From positions 3,596,001 through 3,660,000 of the forward strand of contig PQWQ01000002.1 of the NCBI GenBank assembly GCA_002943765.1: 64,000 nt of DNA, in the 5' to 3' direction. The notes beneath the pieces are model-generated. The model saw nothing but the letters and a program-made list of their open reading frames with translations. It made no database searches and was not told where the DNA came from. The DNA is from Psoroptes ovis. Its lineage: Eukaryota; Arthropoda; Arachnida; Sarcoptiformes; Psoroptidae. Positions 34,003-44,767 of the stretch are shown here, piece by piece. Made by a program: the position numbers and the translations under genes. The number at the start of each line of letters is the position of its first letter. Positions within the stretch are counted from its first letter, which is position 1.

Positions 34003-34595
34003 GGTTAATAGAAATTCTACAAAATGGAAAATCAATTTATCAAAAATTTTTTGAAAAATAAAATCATACCAAAAACAATTTAACTGCAATGATAATATCA
34101 ATGATTCAACAAAACAAAAAGAACGAATAAAATTCTTGATAAAATGATAATTGGAAATGAAATATTTATGCGAATGAATGTCTTAATTGATTCATTAATT
34201 AATTGATTTTGATTAAAGACTTAATCAAATTTAATCTTGATAGAAGAATGGATAAAAAAGCCAACGCGAAATTACATAAAAAATTGAAAAACAATTCGAT
34301 AATGGCAGAAGACACGAGATGGAGACGAAGGATGTTAGACTCACAGTTAGAATCTGCTAGTTTTCCATTTTTTTTTCTCATTATTTTGCTAGTGCCCAAT
34401 TCATAAACTGGCAGCTCAATGAAAGGTAGTGGCAAAAAAAAAGAAATGTTTGATTGATTGACGCTGTTCGATTAAATTTTTTTTTAGCGCATAAAGAATA
34501 GTAGAAGTATGATGGACGAAACAATCGATTACAAGTGATTGTTTTTTCAAATAAAAAAGAATAGATCAAATCAAAAATTTTCAAATCATTAAATT
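34003..34595. other. Divergent promoter between CS-domain gene and SAP18
   Basis: About 590 bases separate the two divergent starts. Short overlapping frames on both strands (34199-34584) look random. A minus-strand 5' UTR intron is possible near 34010-34100. I see no gene. Confidence 0.5.
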
Positions 34596-35240
34596 ATGTC
34601 TTCATCAATGATTGCTACACAACAATCTACTCGTTCAATGGCCACCGATAATGATGATAATGTTGACCGTGAAAAGGTGATGATCATATGTTTTTGGTAA
34701 ATGTTTTTTCTAAATTAATTAATTTTATTCATTATTTTTCGTTATTAAAAGAAATGTCCCTTGTTGTTGCGAGTATTCATCAATACAAATGGTAGACATT
34801 ATCATCTATCTGAATATAGTCGTGGTAATGTACCGAGTAAAGAGGTACAAATTTACACATGGATGGATGCAACATTGAAAGAATTGACAAATTTAGTCAA
34901 AGAAGTAAATCAAGATGCACGTAAACCTGGAACACGTTTTGAATTTGCATTAGTTTTTCCTGATGCACGCAGTCCTTTGTATCGTATACGAGAGATTGGC
35001 ATGACAATCAATGGCCGAAAAGAACCAGACGATATGAAAACATTGGCGCAATTACGTTTTCAAATCGGCGATTTTCTTGATGTTGCCATTTCAAGTGCGA
35101 ATAGTGGTCCTCGCGAAGCTGAACATGATCGATCTCGTTTTGACCGTATTCCTTTGAGCGGAGCTCCAGCACGATCTCGTTATAATGGTGATCGTGATCA
35201 TTTCAATGATCGACGCGATCGTCGAGATCGTCCTTATTGA
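34596..35240 (+). CDS. SAP18: Histone deacetylase complex subunit SAP18
   Basis: Two exons, 34596-34676 and 34752-35240, with a 75-nt GT-AG intron in phase 0, code for 189 aa. The junction gives VDREK-KCPLLLRVF, as in SAP18 of other animals. Conserved blocks are GRHYHLSEYSRGNVPSKEVQ, IYTWMDATLKELTNLVKEV, RFEFALVFPD, YRIREIG, and FQIGDFLDVAI near the end of the ubiquitin-like fold. SAP18 is a subunit of the SIN3-HDAC complex and of the ASAP/PSAP complexes at exon junctions (with RNPS1 and acinus/pinin). The N terminus (27 residues before the conserved core) and an Arg/Asp-rich C-terminal tail (RRDRRDRPY) are extra. The AATAAA at 35301 is the probable poly-A signal. Confidence 0.96.
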
Positions 35241-35268
35241 TTTTGATCAATTTTTCGTATGCAAATTT

Positions 35269-35306
35269 TTTATTCATCATTTTTTGTCACGATTATGTAA
35301 AATAAA
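35269..35306. terminator. Overlapping poly-A signals of SAP18 (+) and BCS1 (-)
   Basis: AATAAA on the plus strand at 35301-35306 serves SAP18. The reverse complement TTTATT at 35269-35274 would serve BCS1 on the minus strand. Each signal lies within the 3' UTR of the other gene, so the two mRNAs would be complementary over a few dozen bases. Confidence 0.45.
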
Positions 35307-35318
35307 ATTAACTTACAT

Positions 35319-36717
35319 CTACTGAATCGGCTCTTTTAGTGCAGTTTTCGGATCATCTCTGTATAATAAAAAATGACCCTGAACCCGGGCCATTGAGATA
35401 GGACGGGGATATGTTGTACGAACATGTTTGACAAAATCATCACCGTCACTCGATGAGCATGTAGGGAAAAATCTTAAAAAGGCACGCTTCAATTGCTGAT
35501 CACTAGCATCATCTATGAGCACTTTAACATCAACTCGACCAGGCCGTGTAATTGTATCATCCAATAATTCTAAATGATTCGTTGTCATCATCAATATTCT
35601 AGCTTCCGATCCAACTACACCATCTAATGTATTTAATAAACCAGAATATGTTACACGAGATAAACCTTCCCAACGTTCTGGATGTCCGTCATCGGTGCGT
35701 GGTCGTACAGAACAATCAATATCTTCTAGTAACACAAGTGAATCTTTAGGGGCTGTATTGACTAGATGTAGTAAACGATCATCAGTTAAAGATGGATCAG
35801 ATAAATTAAGAACACATATCGAATAATTAAGATAACCGGCTAATGCAAATATAAATGAAGATTTTCCCGAACCAGGAGGACCATATAAAAGATATCCACG
35901 GCGATAAGGTATACCACGTTTATGATACCAATCAGCGGATGATAAAAATTTTTCAACATCTTTCACCAATGTTTCAGATATGCCATCATCTAATATTACT
36001 GAATCGAGTGGCCGTTTAGATCGTGCCTGTCCAAACACTCTCCACTCATGTCCAAATGGCACATATGTTGCTGTTTTATTTGCTGCTTCAGCTAATGCTA
36101 TTGTTCTTGCTTCATCGAATATATGAGTGAATATAGACTTATCACGACCTAATGTGGTAAGAGTTACAACTTCATATGGACGACCAGCTAATGCATCCAT
36201 TTGTTCGCGGACACGTTCACAACGGAATATAGAACCGCGATAACGAAAAAAATGTATACCAGGTGATGGAATATACGCAAATCTTGTCGATATTCTTCCA
36301 GCTTCATCTTCATAGAATTCTGTACACATCGAAACATGTTGCGTGCGATATGATTGTCGTGTTATCCATTCTAAAATCCATTGATAACTCTTATCTAGGT
36401 CAAAATAGATCAAAATAAATGAGCCAAAAATATTAAACAATTGGCAAACACAGACATCTCTCAAGTGGTTGATAAATGATTAAGTCAATATATCAATACA
36501 TTAATAGGTCAATATTAGGAATGAAAAAAATTTTTCGGAACGATTTACCTTTGGAATTGACTTCACATGTGACGAATGCAAAACGACGTATGCCTAACCA
36601 TGCTATGATTGCAGCTTTACGGCCAGCAGCTAATGCAGCTGTAAGTCCAACTAAACCAAAACCGGCACCAAAATATGGATTATTCTGTAGCGAACCTATT
36701 AATTCACCGATTGCCAT
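35319..36717 (-). CDS. BCS1L: Mitochondrial chaperone BCS1 (AAA ATPase)
   Basis: Two exons, 36717-36549 and 36394-35319, with a 154-nt intron in phase 1, code for 414 aa. The N terminus carries the single membrane span (FGLVGLTAALAAG..., about 15-45). The BCS1-specific domain follows (DKSYQWILEWITRQSYRTQHVS, then VTLTTLGRDKSIF). The AAA module has Walker A GPPGSGKSS at about 228, Walker B LVLLEDID, and sensor MMTTNHLE with RPGRVD. Length and layout equal human BCS1L (419 aa). BCS1 is an inner-membrane AAA protein that translocates the folded Rieske iron-sulfur protein during assembly of respiratory complex III. The gene is tail-to-tail with SAP18, only 78 bp between stops. The junction DKSYQW rebuilt by splicing confirms the intron. 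Confidence 0.97.
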
Positions 36718-36927
36718 CGTTCAATTGATTTCATTTTTTTATTGAAACTATTTCGACTAAAATAGGATGTTTAGGTCTTAAATTTTGAATTGAATTTGAA
36801 CTTAGAAAAGTAAAAATTTTATTTTTAAGAAATTTAAATTTTGATAGAAAAATAGATAAGAATCACAATTAAAAAAAATATTATCCATAGATAGATTGAT
36901 ATTAAATAAAAAAATGATATAATTTCA

Positions 36928-39554
36928 TTATATTGATGCTAAACTTGTATGATGTTGTGGTCTGTATTCGAAATCAAAATCAGGAGGCGATGGTGGCAAT
37001 TCAGGTGCATGATCAGGAATATTTAACCCCTCAATATCCAACAATCGAAGTTTTACATCTAAATCTAATAACATTTCGACATCTTTTTTAGTTTCATTAC
37101 TTGTCATATCTTGTTTCAATAATGAATTCAAACCATCGATCCAATAATCGAATATTTCTGGTTTTCCGGCTACAAAACATAATGGTGTTGGTGGCTGTTG
37201 TCCATTCATCAAATCATCTTCACGTGGTATCAATGCAAATGCTAATGACAATGTTGTTTTTTTACTTTTCGAATCACGCATATGAGGACATTCTTTTCCA
37301 ATCACCAAGCGACTTGCATCAGCGATATCAAATTTTGATGTAAGTTTTTCATCTAAATTTGAGCAATCTTCATTAACATCTCCATACAATAATGTTTTAT
37401 GATTAGGCGATAATCTGCAATACCAAAATTTATCCTTCAATCTTTGGCCTACATAAAAAAATAAATAATCAAATTTCGTTTGATAAAATTTTGACATATA
37501 GATACCTTTTGCTGTGTATTTATCAAAACGTGTCCCACGAACGAGATAATTGAGACGATTTTGTCTTACTATTGATGTCATTTCTGGCAGTAATAATTGT
37601 TTCAATTCTTTGATGGCGGGCAACTCTTCTTTCTTTTGTTCACGTTTTAAACGTTCTTCACGCCAACGATTCGAGATTTCTGTGTAACTAATTTTCGATA
37701 ATTCTTTTTGAAAATTTTCAAAAGATACAGTAGCATTTGCAGTGGAAAGAATAGCATGAAATTTTTCAGCTAAGAAATCACAAGCGATATCAAGATCATT
37801 AAATGTGGCATGAATTTCATGCCAAGTACGATTGAATAAAGATAATCCAATACTAAAAAATTCTTCCACTGGTTCTTCATGTTTTAATAACATTGGATAA
37901 TATTCATGTCCTTCATCACGCGGGGGTTTACCGATTCCCAATATTTCAACAATCAATGCAAGTATTCGGAATGATGCAATTATCAATGGACAATCGTATG
38001 GTCGTGTTTCACCGGATGATGATTGATTAGCCATTATGAAACGAACAAATGATTCATTGTGTTTGCCTGAATAATAGCAAAGGAGATCAAGTATCCATAA
38101 ACCGGGTGGGTCGGCAAAAATTTCAGCTGGTGTAGCTTGTTTACCGTTCGATTTTGAAGGCAGAAGACCAAATCGATCGATTATTTCGTTGTTGAGCAAA
38201 AGGAGTGTATTGGATGAATTAGATTTATTTGAAACATTTGAATTTGAACGATTCAAACCACCATTTGATTGATTTGTCGCAGTTGTACTATTTGTATGAA
38301 ATTGATTTTTAATCAAATTGTCCATTTCGCTATCATAATTACGCCGTATTTCTCGCCATTTTTCATTAGCTTGTTCTGGTGTTGCACCTAATGTCAATTG
38401 TACATCATAGGAACGGAGTAATAGAGTTTGTAATACATATAATTGATGAGTGATTTCACTTCCATTATCGCTGTTGAGAAGAAAAGATGAATTAATCGAT
38501 GATAATTGATTGAAAAAACTTACGTGACATATCGGAGTATAGTTTCTTTAAATATACGAAATTGATCGCGTCTTTTCGAAGGATCTATATTTTGCATGAT
38601 CGCGTTGATCAAAGATAATACATTTTGCTGAATATCTGGATATTTTTCATGCTCCAATAATAATGATAATTTCTTGATTGGCAGTTGTTCATGTAAAACA
38701 GATAGAAATAATTTCGCAGCATTCAGTATTGCAAATTCAAGAATATTCAATGATAGAATTAAGATTTTACGTTCAGTTTCCCGTATCATTGAATGATTTA
38801 ATTGATGTGATCGCTGCTGAGATGGTTGCACCAATATCATGAATTGATTGGTAGAAACTAATTCAACGATACATTCAATGAAATCTTTTTCAATAACAGA
38901 TGCATTTCCGAACCATTCGATGATGTCATGTTCCATGATTTTTGCAATTATATCCAAAATATAATGTAATTCATATTCATTAAATTTTTTAGATTTAAAT
39001 GATTTGATTAGAAGTTGAAAACCTTTTTGTTCATTGAATTCTGTAACGAATGCTAGGTCAGATGCATAAATGCAAATTTTTTTCAACAATGGTAAACGAT
39101 CTTGACAAGATATATCATTCAATGAGTGTTCAAATTCTTCCAATAATTTCGATACAACATAGCGTACCGAATAATAAAGTTCAATGACAGCACCTTGCGT
39201 AAAACAAGATCGATATTGATGTTCTTCAGTTATGAACCGAAATAAACGTTGAGTTTCATCGATCGTTACAATTAAAGAATATTCTTTTTTCGAATCTAAA
39301 TTCCAAACTTCACGGCTATAATCAATGATTGATTGTATGGAAAATTTTTGCCCTTTTGGCAGTTGATATAAAAACCAATTAGACTATTAGACATAGAAAA
39401 GGAATTAAAGGAATTAAATTTTAAAATTCAAAATTTGGATACAATCATTCACCTTATCAGAGGATTTATTCTCATCTTTAAGATCTGGATGAAGTTTTAT
39501 TGCAAATTTTATCATACAATTACCATCTTTATTCGTAGATAAATTTGATTCCAT
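36928..39554 (-). CDS. Engulfment and cell motility protein ELMO / CED-12
   Basis: Four exons, 39554-39453, 39383-38524, 38470-37506 and 37448-36928, all with matching phases, code for 815 aa. The N-terminal Ras-binding/ARM-like part includes FAIKLHPDL and VWNLDSKKEYSLIVTIDE. The central ELMO domain region contains LTLGATPEQANEKWREI and FSIGLSLFNRTWHE. A PH domain includes the hallmark KDKFWYCRLSPNHKTLLYGD. The C terminus has the Pro-rich DOCK-binding tail (PELPPSPPDF). ELMO proteins pair with DOCK proteins to activate Rac in phagocytosis and migration. The third intron (37505-37449, 57 nt) is in phase and has no stop, so an uncorrected translation inserts 19 hydrophobic residues in front of the PH strand; homology argues it is spliced out. 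The protein is longer than human ELMO1 (727 aa), partly because of Asn/Ser-rich inserts. Confidence 0.93.
37449..37505 (-). other. In-phase, stop-free intron of ELMO (57 nt)
   Basis: The donor is AAAAG then GTATCTATATG and the acceptor is TTTTTTATGTAG. The length is 57 nt, a multiple of three, with no stop codon in the host frame. Splicing joins TAKG to QRLKDKFWYCR, which matches the conserved ELMO PH-domain entry. Confidence 0.8.
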
Positions 39555-39863
39555 TATTAGTATTTAGGAAATTAATTAAACAATAAATAAAATTGCAATA
39601 TCAATTTTTTGTCATACGAATGCACCAAAAACAAGAAACAAAATATTGACAGATATTATGTCACATCAAAACATTTTATGTTTTCCTCATTTATTTTCAA
39701 TGGAAATAGGTGGAGTTAAAAGTTTTGCTCACGTGATATAAAATACAAATATTTTTATTTGTCAAAAAATTTGAATTTCATTTCAAATTTCAAATGTGTT
39801 TTAATTTTATTGTAAAACATTTGGAATATAAATATGATAAAATGTTCAATTTTTTGATGATAT
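39555..39863. other. Intergenic between DOLPP1 and ELMO
   Basis: About 310 AT-rich bases. They hold the ELMO promoter and the 3' UTR of DOLPP1, both on the minus strand. No other element is recognised. Confidence 0.5.
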
Positions 39864-40795
39864 TTATTTATGTTTTTGTTGTTTTTCAAGCTGCAGATTT
39901 TTTTGTTGTTGCTGTTGCTGATCTAAAGGCAGATAAATTGAACACAGTCCTAAATATTTATTGATTGAGCTGAGGCATCGAAATGAATAAATAAAATGAG
40001 AAAAATGAACATTTTATCAGAAGTTTTCAAAATTTACCGTGTCATCATTAAATAGTTTAAAAATGGTTCAAATATAAATTGTGTTGAAAAGTACCAAACA
40101 ATTGCTAAGAATACACCGATTATTGTTCCATGTACACATTGATGTAAATGATGATATAATAAATATGTTCTTTGGAAATCAAAAATGATATTATTAAAAA
40201 TATCGATCAATTATTGTTAAATTGATTGTAAAAATAATTACCTGGAATGAAATACGAATGCAAAACTAATTAAATTAAGAAAAATGAGCATAAAACAAAA
40301 CCAATAGGGTTTTAAGCGACTTAATCGAAAACAAACACAAAATGATGAATAAATAGCAAAAAATGCCATAAATTGACAATGACTTGATGGCCATCCAAAC
40401 GATGACGATGATGTTATATGATCACGAAATTTATTAATTGGTCTATCAGCTTGTGCATAAATTTTTAATAAATAATTTATCATTTCATTCATTAATTGTC
40501 CGATGAAAAAAATAATCTGTTATTAATTTGAAAAATATGAAATAAAACAATCCAAATGATAAGATTGACTGTCAAAGCAACTTACCACATGAATATCTCG
40601 AACAAATATTGTCAACGTGAAAAAAGCGATAATAATAGCGAATGGAAGTAATGATACGAATGCTAAAAAATTACCATATAAATCACCTGTGATGAGTAAT
40701 TAATTTATATTAGAAAATGATCACATCAATTAATATTAAATACCTTTTGGATACACTACCAGTGTCAGTGAAAGCGGTTTCCAATCTTCAGACAT
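39864..40795 (-). CDS. DOLPP1: Dolichyldiphosphatase 1 (PAP2 family)
   Basis: Five exons, 40795-40744, 40686-40586, 40516-40242, 40169-40038 and 39969-39864, with all phases consistent, code for 221 aa (human 238). The start MSEDWKPLSLTLVVYPKGDL matches the family opening. PAP2 motifs are KIYAQADRP (K-x6-RP), PSSHCQF (PSGH-type) and SRTYLLYHHLHQ (SR-x5-H), where the final Gln in place of Asp is usual for DOLPP1. Four to five hydrophobic spans surround these motifs. The enzyme hydrolyses dolichyl diphosphate on the lumenal side of the ER membrane so that the dolichol carrier can be reused in N-glycosylation. The last exon, encoding a Gln/Lys-rich tail, is the least certain. Without it the frame would stop shortly after MMTR. 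A perfect DRE-like octamer lies 117 bp upstream. Confidence 0.9.
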
Positions 40796-40911
40796 ATTAT
40801 TGTTTTTGCTTCATGTAAATTATGATAATTTGAAAATTTAAAAGGATTATACTTGTGTACACACGAAGATGCTGAACATGAGTTTTGTTGTCTTATTAAT
40901 TGATGATTACA

Positions 40912-40919
40912 TATCGATA
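40912..40919. promoter_or_regulatory. DRE-like octamer TATCGATA upstream of DOLPP1
   Basis: This is a perfect octamer in the 190-bp gap between the DOLPP1 start and the stop of the palmitoyltransferase gene. The compact spacing makes it a good candidate for a core promoter element. Function is inferred from insect DREF biology. Confidence 0.4.
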
Positions 40920-40985
40920 GTATCGTGTTTTGATGTGGAATTATCATTTGATGGGCAAAAGAAAATTATCTTGAGATTATGATTT

Positions 40986-42227
40986 TTATTTTGAATTAAA
41001 TGGATAAGGAATGCACCATAATATGGGTGAAACATTGCCAAACATTTCTCTCAATATCAATGTACGTGTTTTTGTTTGTTTTTCTAAAATCATAATTGTA
41101 TTATTATTTTCAACATTATTTTGATTATTTCTCAATCGATTTGTTGATGAATTATTATTATGATGATGACTGAAAATATTTTGTAATTGATCAAAAAATA
41201 CAGCGATTGAAAATATCCCCAATATGAATGATGCTAATGTTGTTAAGCCAATGTGGACACTATTATTTTCAATATGAAAATTGCGAGATAAATATCAAAA
41301 ATTAATAACAGATTATAAATATCTATTTCAATACCAACATTCTAATTGGAACACCTGTAGGCATTAAGATTAATGATAAAATTATTGAAATAATTGTATA
41401 AAGACATCCTATGACTACAAAAATTGAAAAAAATTAGATGATCGATTGCAATTATTCATTAAAAATAACTTACAGGCATATGATGTGAATTGAAGAAAAT
41501 ATTTTTGATTATATTGTCCAATACAATTATTGATCCATGGACAATAATGATCAAAACGTAAAATACAATGTCGACAAATATTACAATGATAAGCACCTGG
41601 TGGTCGATATAAATGACAATGTTTACAATATGTCCAATCTAATTCATAAATATAATTTGGTTGAACATTTTCAAAATTTTCGGCCATCGGATACATTTGT
41701 AGATTAAATTCATCCGTTTGTGGACCAATGATGACTGTTTTAATTATTAAAATTAAATCAACTAATGATTAGCCTTTATCAATAACTCACAATCAATTTC
41801 GCCATAATTTTGAGGTCGTAATTGTTGAGAATTGTCACTATTTTTAGTTTGTTCACTAGATGTATTTGATCGATTAGATTGATCAGATGGTAATCTTTTT
41901 ACAGATTTTTTACGACGACGACGACTACTCAAACGACGACGGTCAACACGTCCAGCATCAGAAAATGAACACATTAAATGTGACCAAACAATCATGAATA
42001 GACATAATTGATAACCACCAATCAAAGCGCAATATGATACAAGACTTTCAAATAAATTTTGGAAAATTAATGAAAAAATTTTATGGAAAATAATTTGAGA
42101 TTAATTACCTGAAATATGAATATGGAATAATGTAAAATATGTAAACAAAATTTACATAAAAAATTAAAATGTAAAAACATGTAAAACAAATCATTCCAAA
42201 TATATCTAAATGGAAAGCCATCTTCAT
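40986..42227 (-). CDS. ZDHHC3/7-type palmitoyltransferase with DHYC active-site motif
   Basis: Five exons, 42227-42109, 42044-41791, 41734-41474, 41414-about 41339 and 41259-40986, code for about 327 aa. Exon 1 begins MKMAFHLDIFGMICFTCFYI (first span). Exon 2 adds the second span and an Arg-rich loop after the DPG-like SFSDAGR. Exon 3 holds the cysteine-rich domain: YCKHCHLYRPPGAYHC, CRHCILRFDHYCPWINNCIG, NQKYFLQF. Exons 4-5 give the last two spans (LYTIISIILSLILMPTG and LTTLASFILGIFSIAVFF) and a tail with LREMFGNVSPILW that resembles the C terminus of ZDHHC3/7. These enzymes S-acylate proteins, usually at the Golgi. The catalytic motif is DHYC instead of DHHC; the Cys nucleophile is kept. 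The donor of exon 4 is the one uncertain junction (GTTGGT fits the phase, GTATTG does not). Confidence 0.85.
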
Positions 42228-42620
42228 CAAAAAAAATCTTTAATTCATGAATAGATAAAATTTAGTAGGTCACATTTTCAATAATTCAATAATCATTATT
42301 GATTTAAAAAATTTCATAATTTTTCAGCCATAATACCATAATTAGTATCAATTAATGTTGAATTCATTATCATCATCATAAATATTAGATTGAAAATAAA
42401 GATTGTAAACTAATCTTCGGGATACACCTTAAAACAAAACAAAATACATACATAGCCTAAATATGTGATATATTGTTAAATTAAATACGCAGACGTATGA
42501 TGAATTCTCGTATCATTTTCTCGTGATTTAATTCGCTTCATTATGGATTCTAGCACATATATAGCTTATTTATTTTATATTAGAATCGAAAAATATAATT
42601 TTTTTGAGGAAAAATAATAT
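42228..42620. other. Intergenic, no gene seen
   Basis: About 390 bases between the palmitoyltransferase start and the TAMM41 stop, both on the minus strand. AT-rich, with no recognised signal. Confidence 0.5.
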
Positions 42621-43781
42621 TCAAGATTTTAATTTAGATAATTGTAAACTTTTAAACATTTTAAAAATTTTTTCATAACTATAAATCAATGATTTTTTCG
42701 GACCAGCCGTGAAGAAACCTTTTATCGTTTGCGTAATCGATGATTTGAATACAATCCATTGTATTGAACGTTGCAAATATCTTCGATATTCAAGATCAGA
42801 TGCAACAGTATGCATTAAATCTTCAATATCGAATTGATGTACTAATCTATTCGCTTGCCATCTATTTCTCATATATCTTTTTAAAGTATTTTCAGCTAAC
42901 CATTTTTTTCCGATATGGAATTGTACATTTTTTGGTAATGAATTTAGATGCCATTCTATCGATTTGCTCGAACAATTTTGTTCAAATTTGAAATTATCAT
43001 CAATTTGTAAAGATTGGTTGTCATTTTCATTTTCTAATTGAATCAATGGTTTGAAGCGATCATTATTGATTAAAGGTGAATAAATTTCACGAAATTTTTT
43101 CATTTGTGGCCAAACGATTTTCTCAACTTTCGATCGATCTTCACCGAACCACATCCGAAAATCACCTGAATAACTAAGATTAGCGATTGTCATATAAAGT
43201 TGTTTTTCAGAAAATTTTTCAGGCAATGAAAGTAATGCAGCATGTAAGGCACTCTGATAATTCATTTCAATTGCATTAGGAATATGATGAATCGAAAAAT
43301 CATTAGGTTTGTTTTCAATTTCATGTAAAATCATTATCGGTTTATGTAATCGGCCACTGATATACAGTGTGTCCCAATCTAATAAATCATTGAGAAGATC
43401 ATCAGTAGATATGATACCATATTTGATGAATGAATTTTTATCGATCGGTACCAATGTATTGTAATAAATTTTGGCACCAAATTTTTCCTGAATGTTGGCA
43501 ATATTTTTAGCACCAAAATAACGAAGACTAGAATAATGTGACCAATTTTTCATCATATTTTCATGATGCCATTTTATAGGATCATCAACAGCCATGACTA
43601 AATCAATCATACGAGATTTATTAGCCGAATCTTTTGATGGAGATGATTTATTTGAATTTGGCAAATTTTGATCAAATACAGCTGAGCCATATGCAAAACA
43701 TAATGAAATTTCATCATGTAATGGAAATATATCCAATAATGATTTTATTTTAGCTGGTATAAAATTACGTATCATTTTCAT
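42621..43781 (-). CDS. TAMM41: Mitochondrial phosphatidate cytidylyltransferase TAMM41
   Basis: This single-exon gene encodes 386 aa. TAM41-family blocks are clear: ISLCFAYGSAVFDQ (nucleotidyltransferase G-S motif), MIDLVMAVDDPIKWHHENM (acidic metal-binding residues), KNWSHYSSLRYFGAK, AKIYYNTLVP, IKYGIISTDDLLNDL and DTLYISGRLHKPIM. The enzyme makes CDP-diacylglycerol from phosphatidic acid and CTP on the matrix side of the inner mitochondrial membrane, the first step of cardiolipin synthesis. The length is normal. The usual GSG of the family motif reads GSA here. PNPO lies 150 bp upstream on the same strand; this tight tandem spacing is found through this part of the window. Confidence 0.93.
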   Translation of the reverse strand: MKMIRNFIPAKIKSLLDIFPLHDEISLCFAYGSAVFDQNLPNSNKSSPSKDSANKSRMIDLVMAVDDPIKWHHENMMKNWSHYSSLRYFGAKNIANIQEKFGAKIYYNTLVPIDKNSFIKYGIISTDDLLNDLLDWDTLYISGRLHKPIMILHEIENKPNDFSIHHIPNAIEMNYQSALHAALLSLPEKFSEKQLYMTIANLSYSGDFRMWFGEDRSKVEKIVWPQMKKFREIYSPLINNDRFKPLIQLENENDNQSLQIDDNFKFEQNCSSKSIEWHLNSLPKNVQFHIGKKWLAENTLKRYMRNRWQANRLVHQFDIEDLMHTVASDLEYRRYLQRSIQWIVFKSSITQTIKGFFTAGPKKSLIYSYEKIFKMFKSLQLSKLKS

Positions 43782-43931
43782 TCATTCATTTCAATCATTT
43801 TTAATAAATTTTGATGAAAATCAATTAAACGAAATATAATTAACAGAATGAAGATAATCATACGGCTATTATGATCTAATAGGTTCATTCATGAAAAGCG
43901 GGAAAATTTTAAAATTCAAAATGAAAATCAT

Positions 43932-44767
43932 TTAAGGTTGAATGCGATAAAAGTGTTTCCATTTTTGTTCATTGATATCGAATTCAAATATGAATCTATC
44001 ATGCGTACGATCACTTTGTCCTTGCCAAAATTCAAAACGCTTTGGAATGATATGATAACCACCCCAAAAATCTGGTCTTGGTATAATTGCATTATCATCC
44101 GAATATTTCTCCATTTCTTCTCGATGTCTTTGTATTAATGTTTCACGTGAATCTATTGGATGCGATTGTCGAGAAATACGTGCACTAATTTGTGAAGTTT
44201 TTGGTCTAGAATGAAAATATCTATCCGATTCTTCCTTGGATGCTTTCACTGCTTTGCCTTCGATTCTGATTTGTCTTGAAAGATAATTCCAATAAAATAA
44301 TAATGCAACATTAGGATTTTCAGCTATTTCACATCCTTTACGACTTTCATAATTTGTGAAAATTGTGAAACCATTAGTTCGATCATAGCTTTTCAATAAA
44401 ACCATTCTTGATGATGGATGACCATCTCTAATTTCAAATTTTAATTGGAAATTTGAAAATTTCAAATTATAATATATGATCTTGAAAAAAAAATCAAATT
44501 ACGAACTTGGTGGCTGTAGATAAACAAACAGCATTCGTTTCAATCCATTGATCATTCGGTGCTTTTTGCTTTGCATATTCAAACCATTGATGAAATAGCT
44601 CAAATGGATCCTGTAATAAATCATTTTCAGTCAAAATTGTATGACGATCAGAATATTGTTTGCGCATAGCTAATTGATTATTTGGTTGAAGAAGAAAAAT
44701 CAATTAATTACCAAAAATCATAGATTAACGAAAAGTCAAAATACTCACAACTCAAATCTGCAGACAT
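43932..44767 (-). CDS. PNPO: Pyridoxine-5'-phosphate oxidase
   Basis: Three exons, 44767-44749, 44669-44507 and 44427-43932, code for 225 aa. The first exon is 19 nt, and the second intron has an unusual GTTCGT donor. Spliced, the junctions read MSADLSSMRKQYSD and STATKDGHPSSRMVLLKSYD, both matching the family. Other blocks are FTIFTNYESRKG, NVALLFYWNYLSRQIRIEG, YFHSRPKTSQISA, WGGYHIIPKRFEFWQGQ and RTHDRFIFE (FMN- and substrate-binding residues). PNPO oxidises pyridoxine- and pyridoxamine-phosphate to pyridoxal phosphate using FMN in the vitamin B6 salvage pathway. The C terminus ends KHFYRIQP, near the usual RLxP. The protein is slightly shorter than human PNPO (261 aa) because it lacks an N-terminal targeting extension. 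Confidence 0.96.

Noticed and set aside
34003..34101. Upstream in-frame Met for the CS-domain protein at 34101
   Set aside because: The added stretch is Phe/Leu-rich, encoded by AT-rich UTR-like DNA, and would give a hydrophobic leader not expected for a CS protein. The Met at 34002 directly precedes the conserved part.
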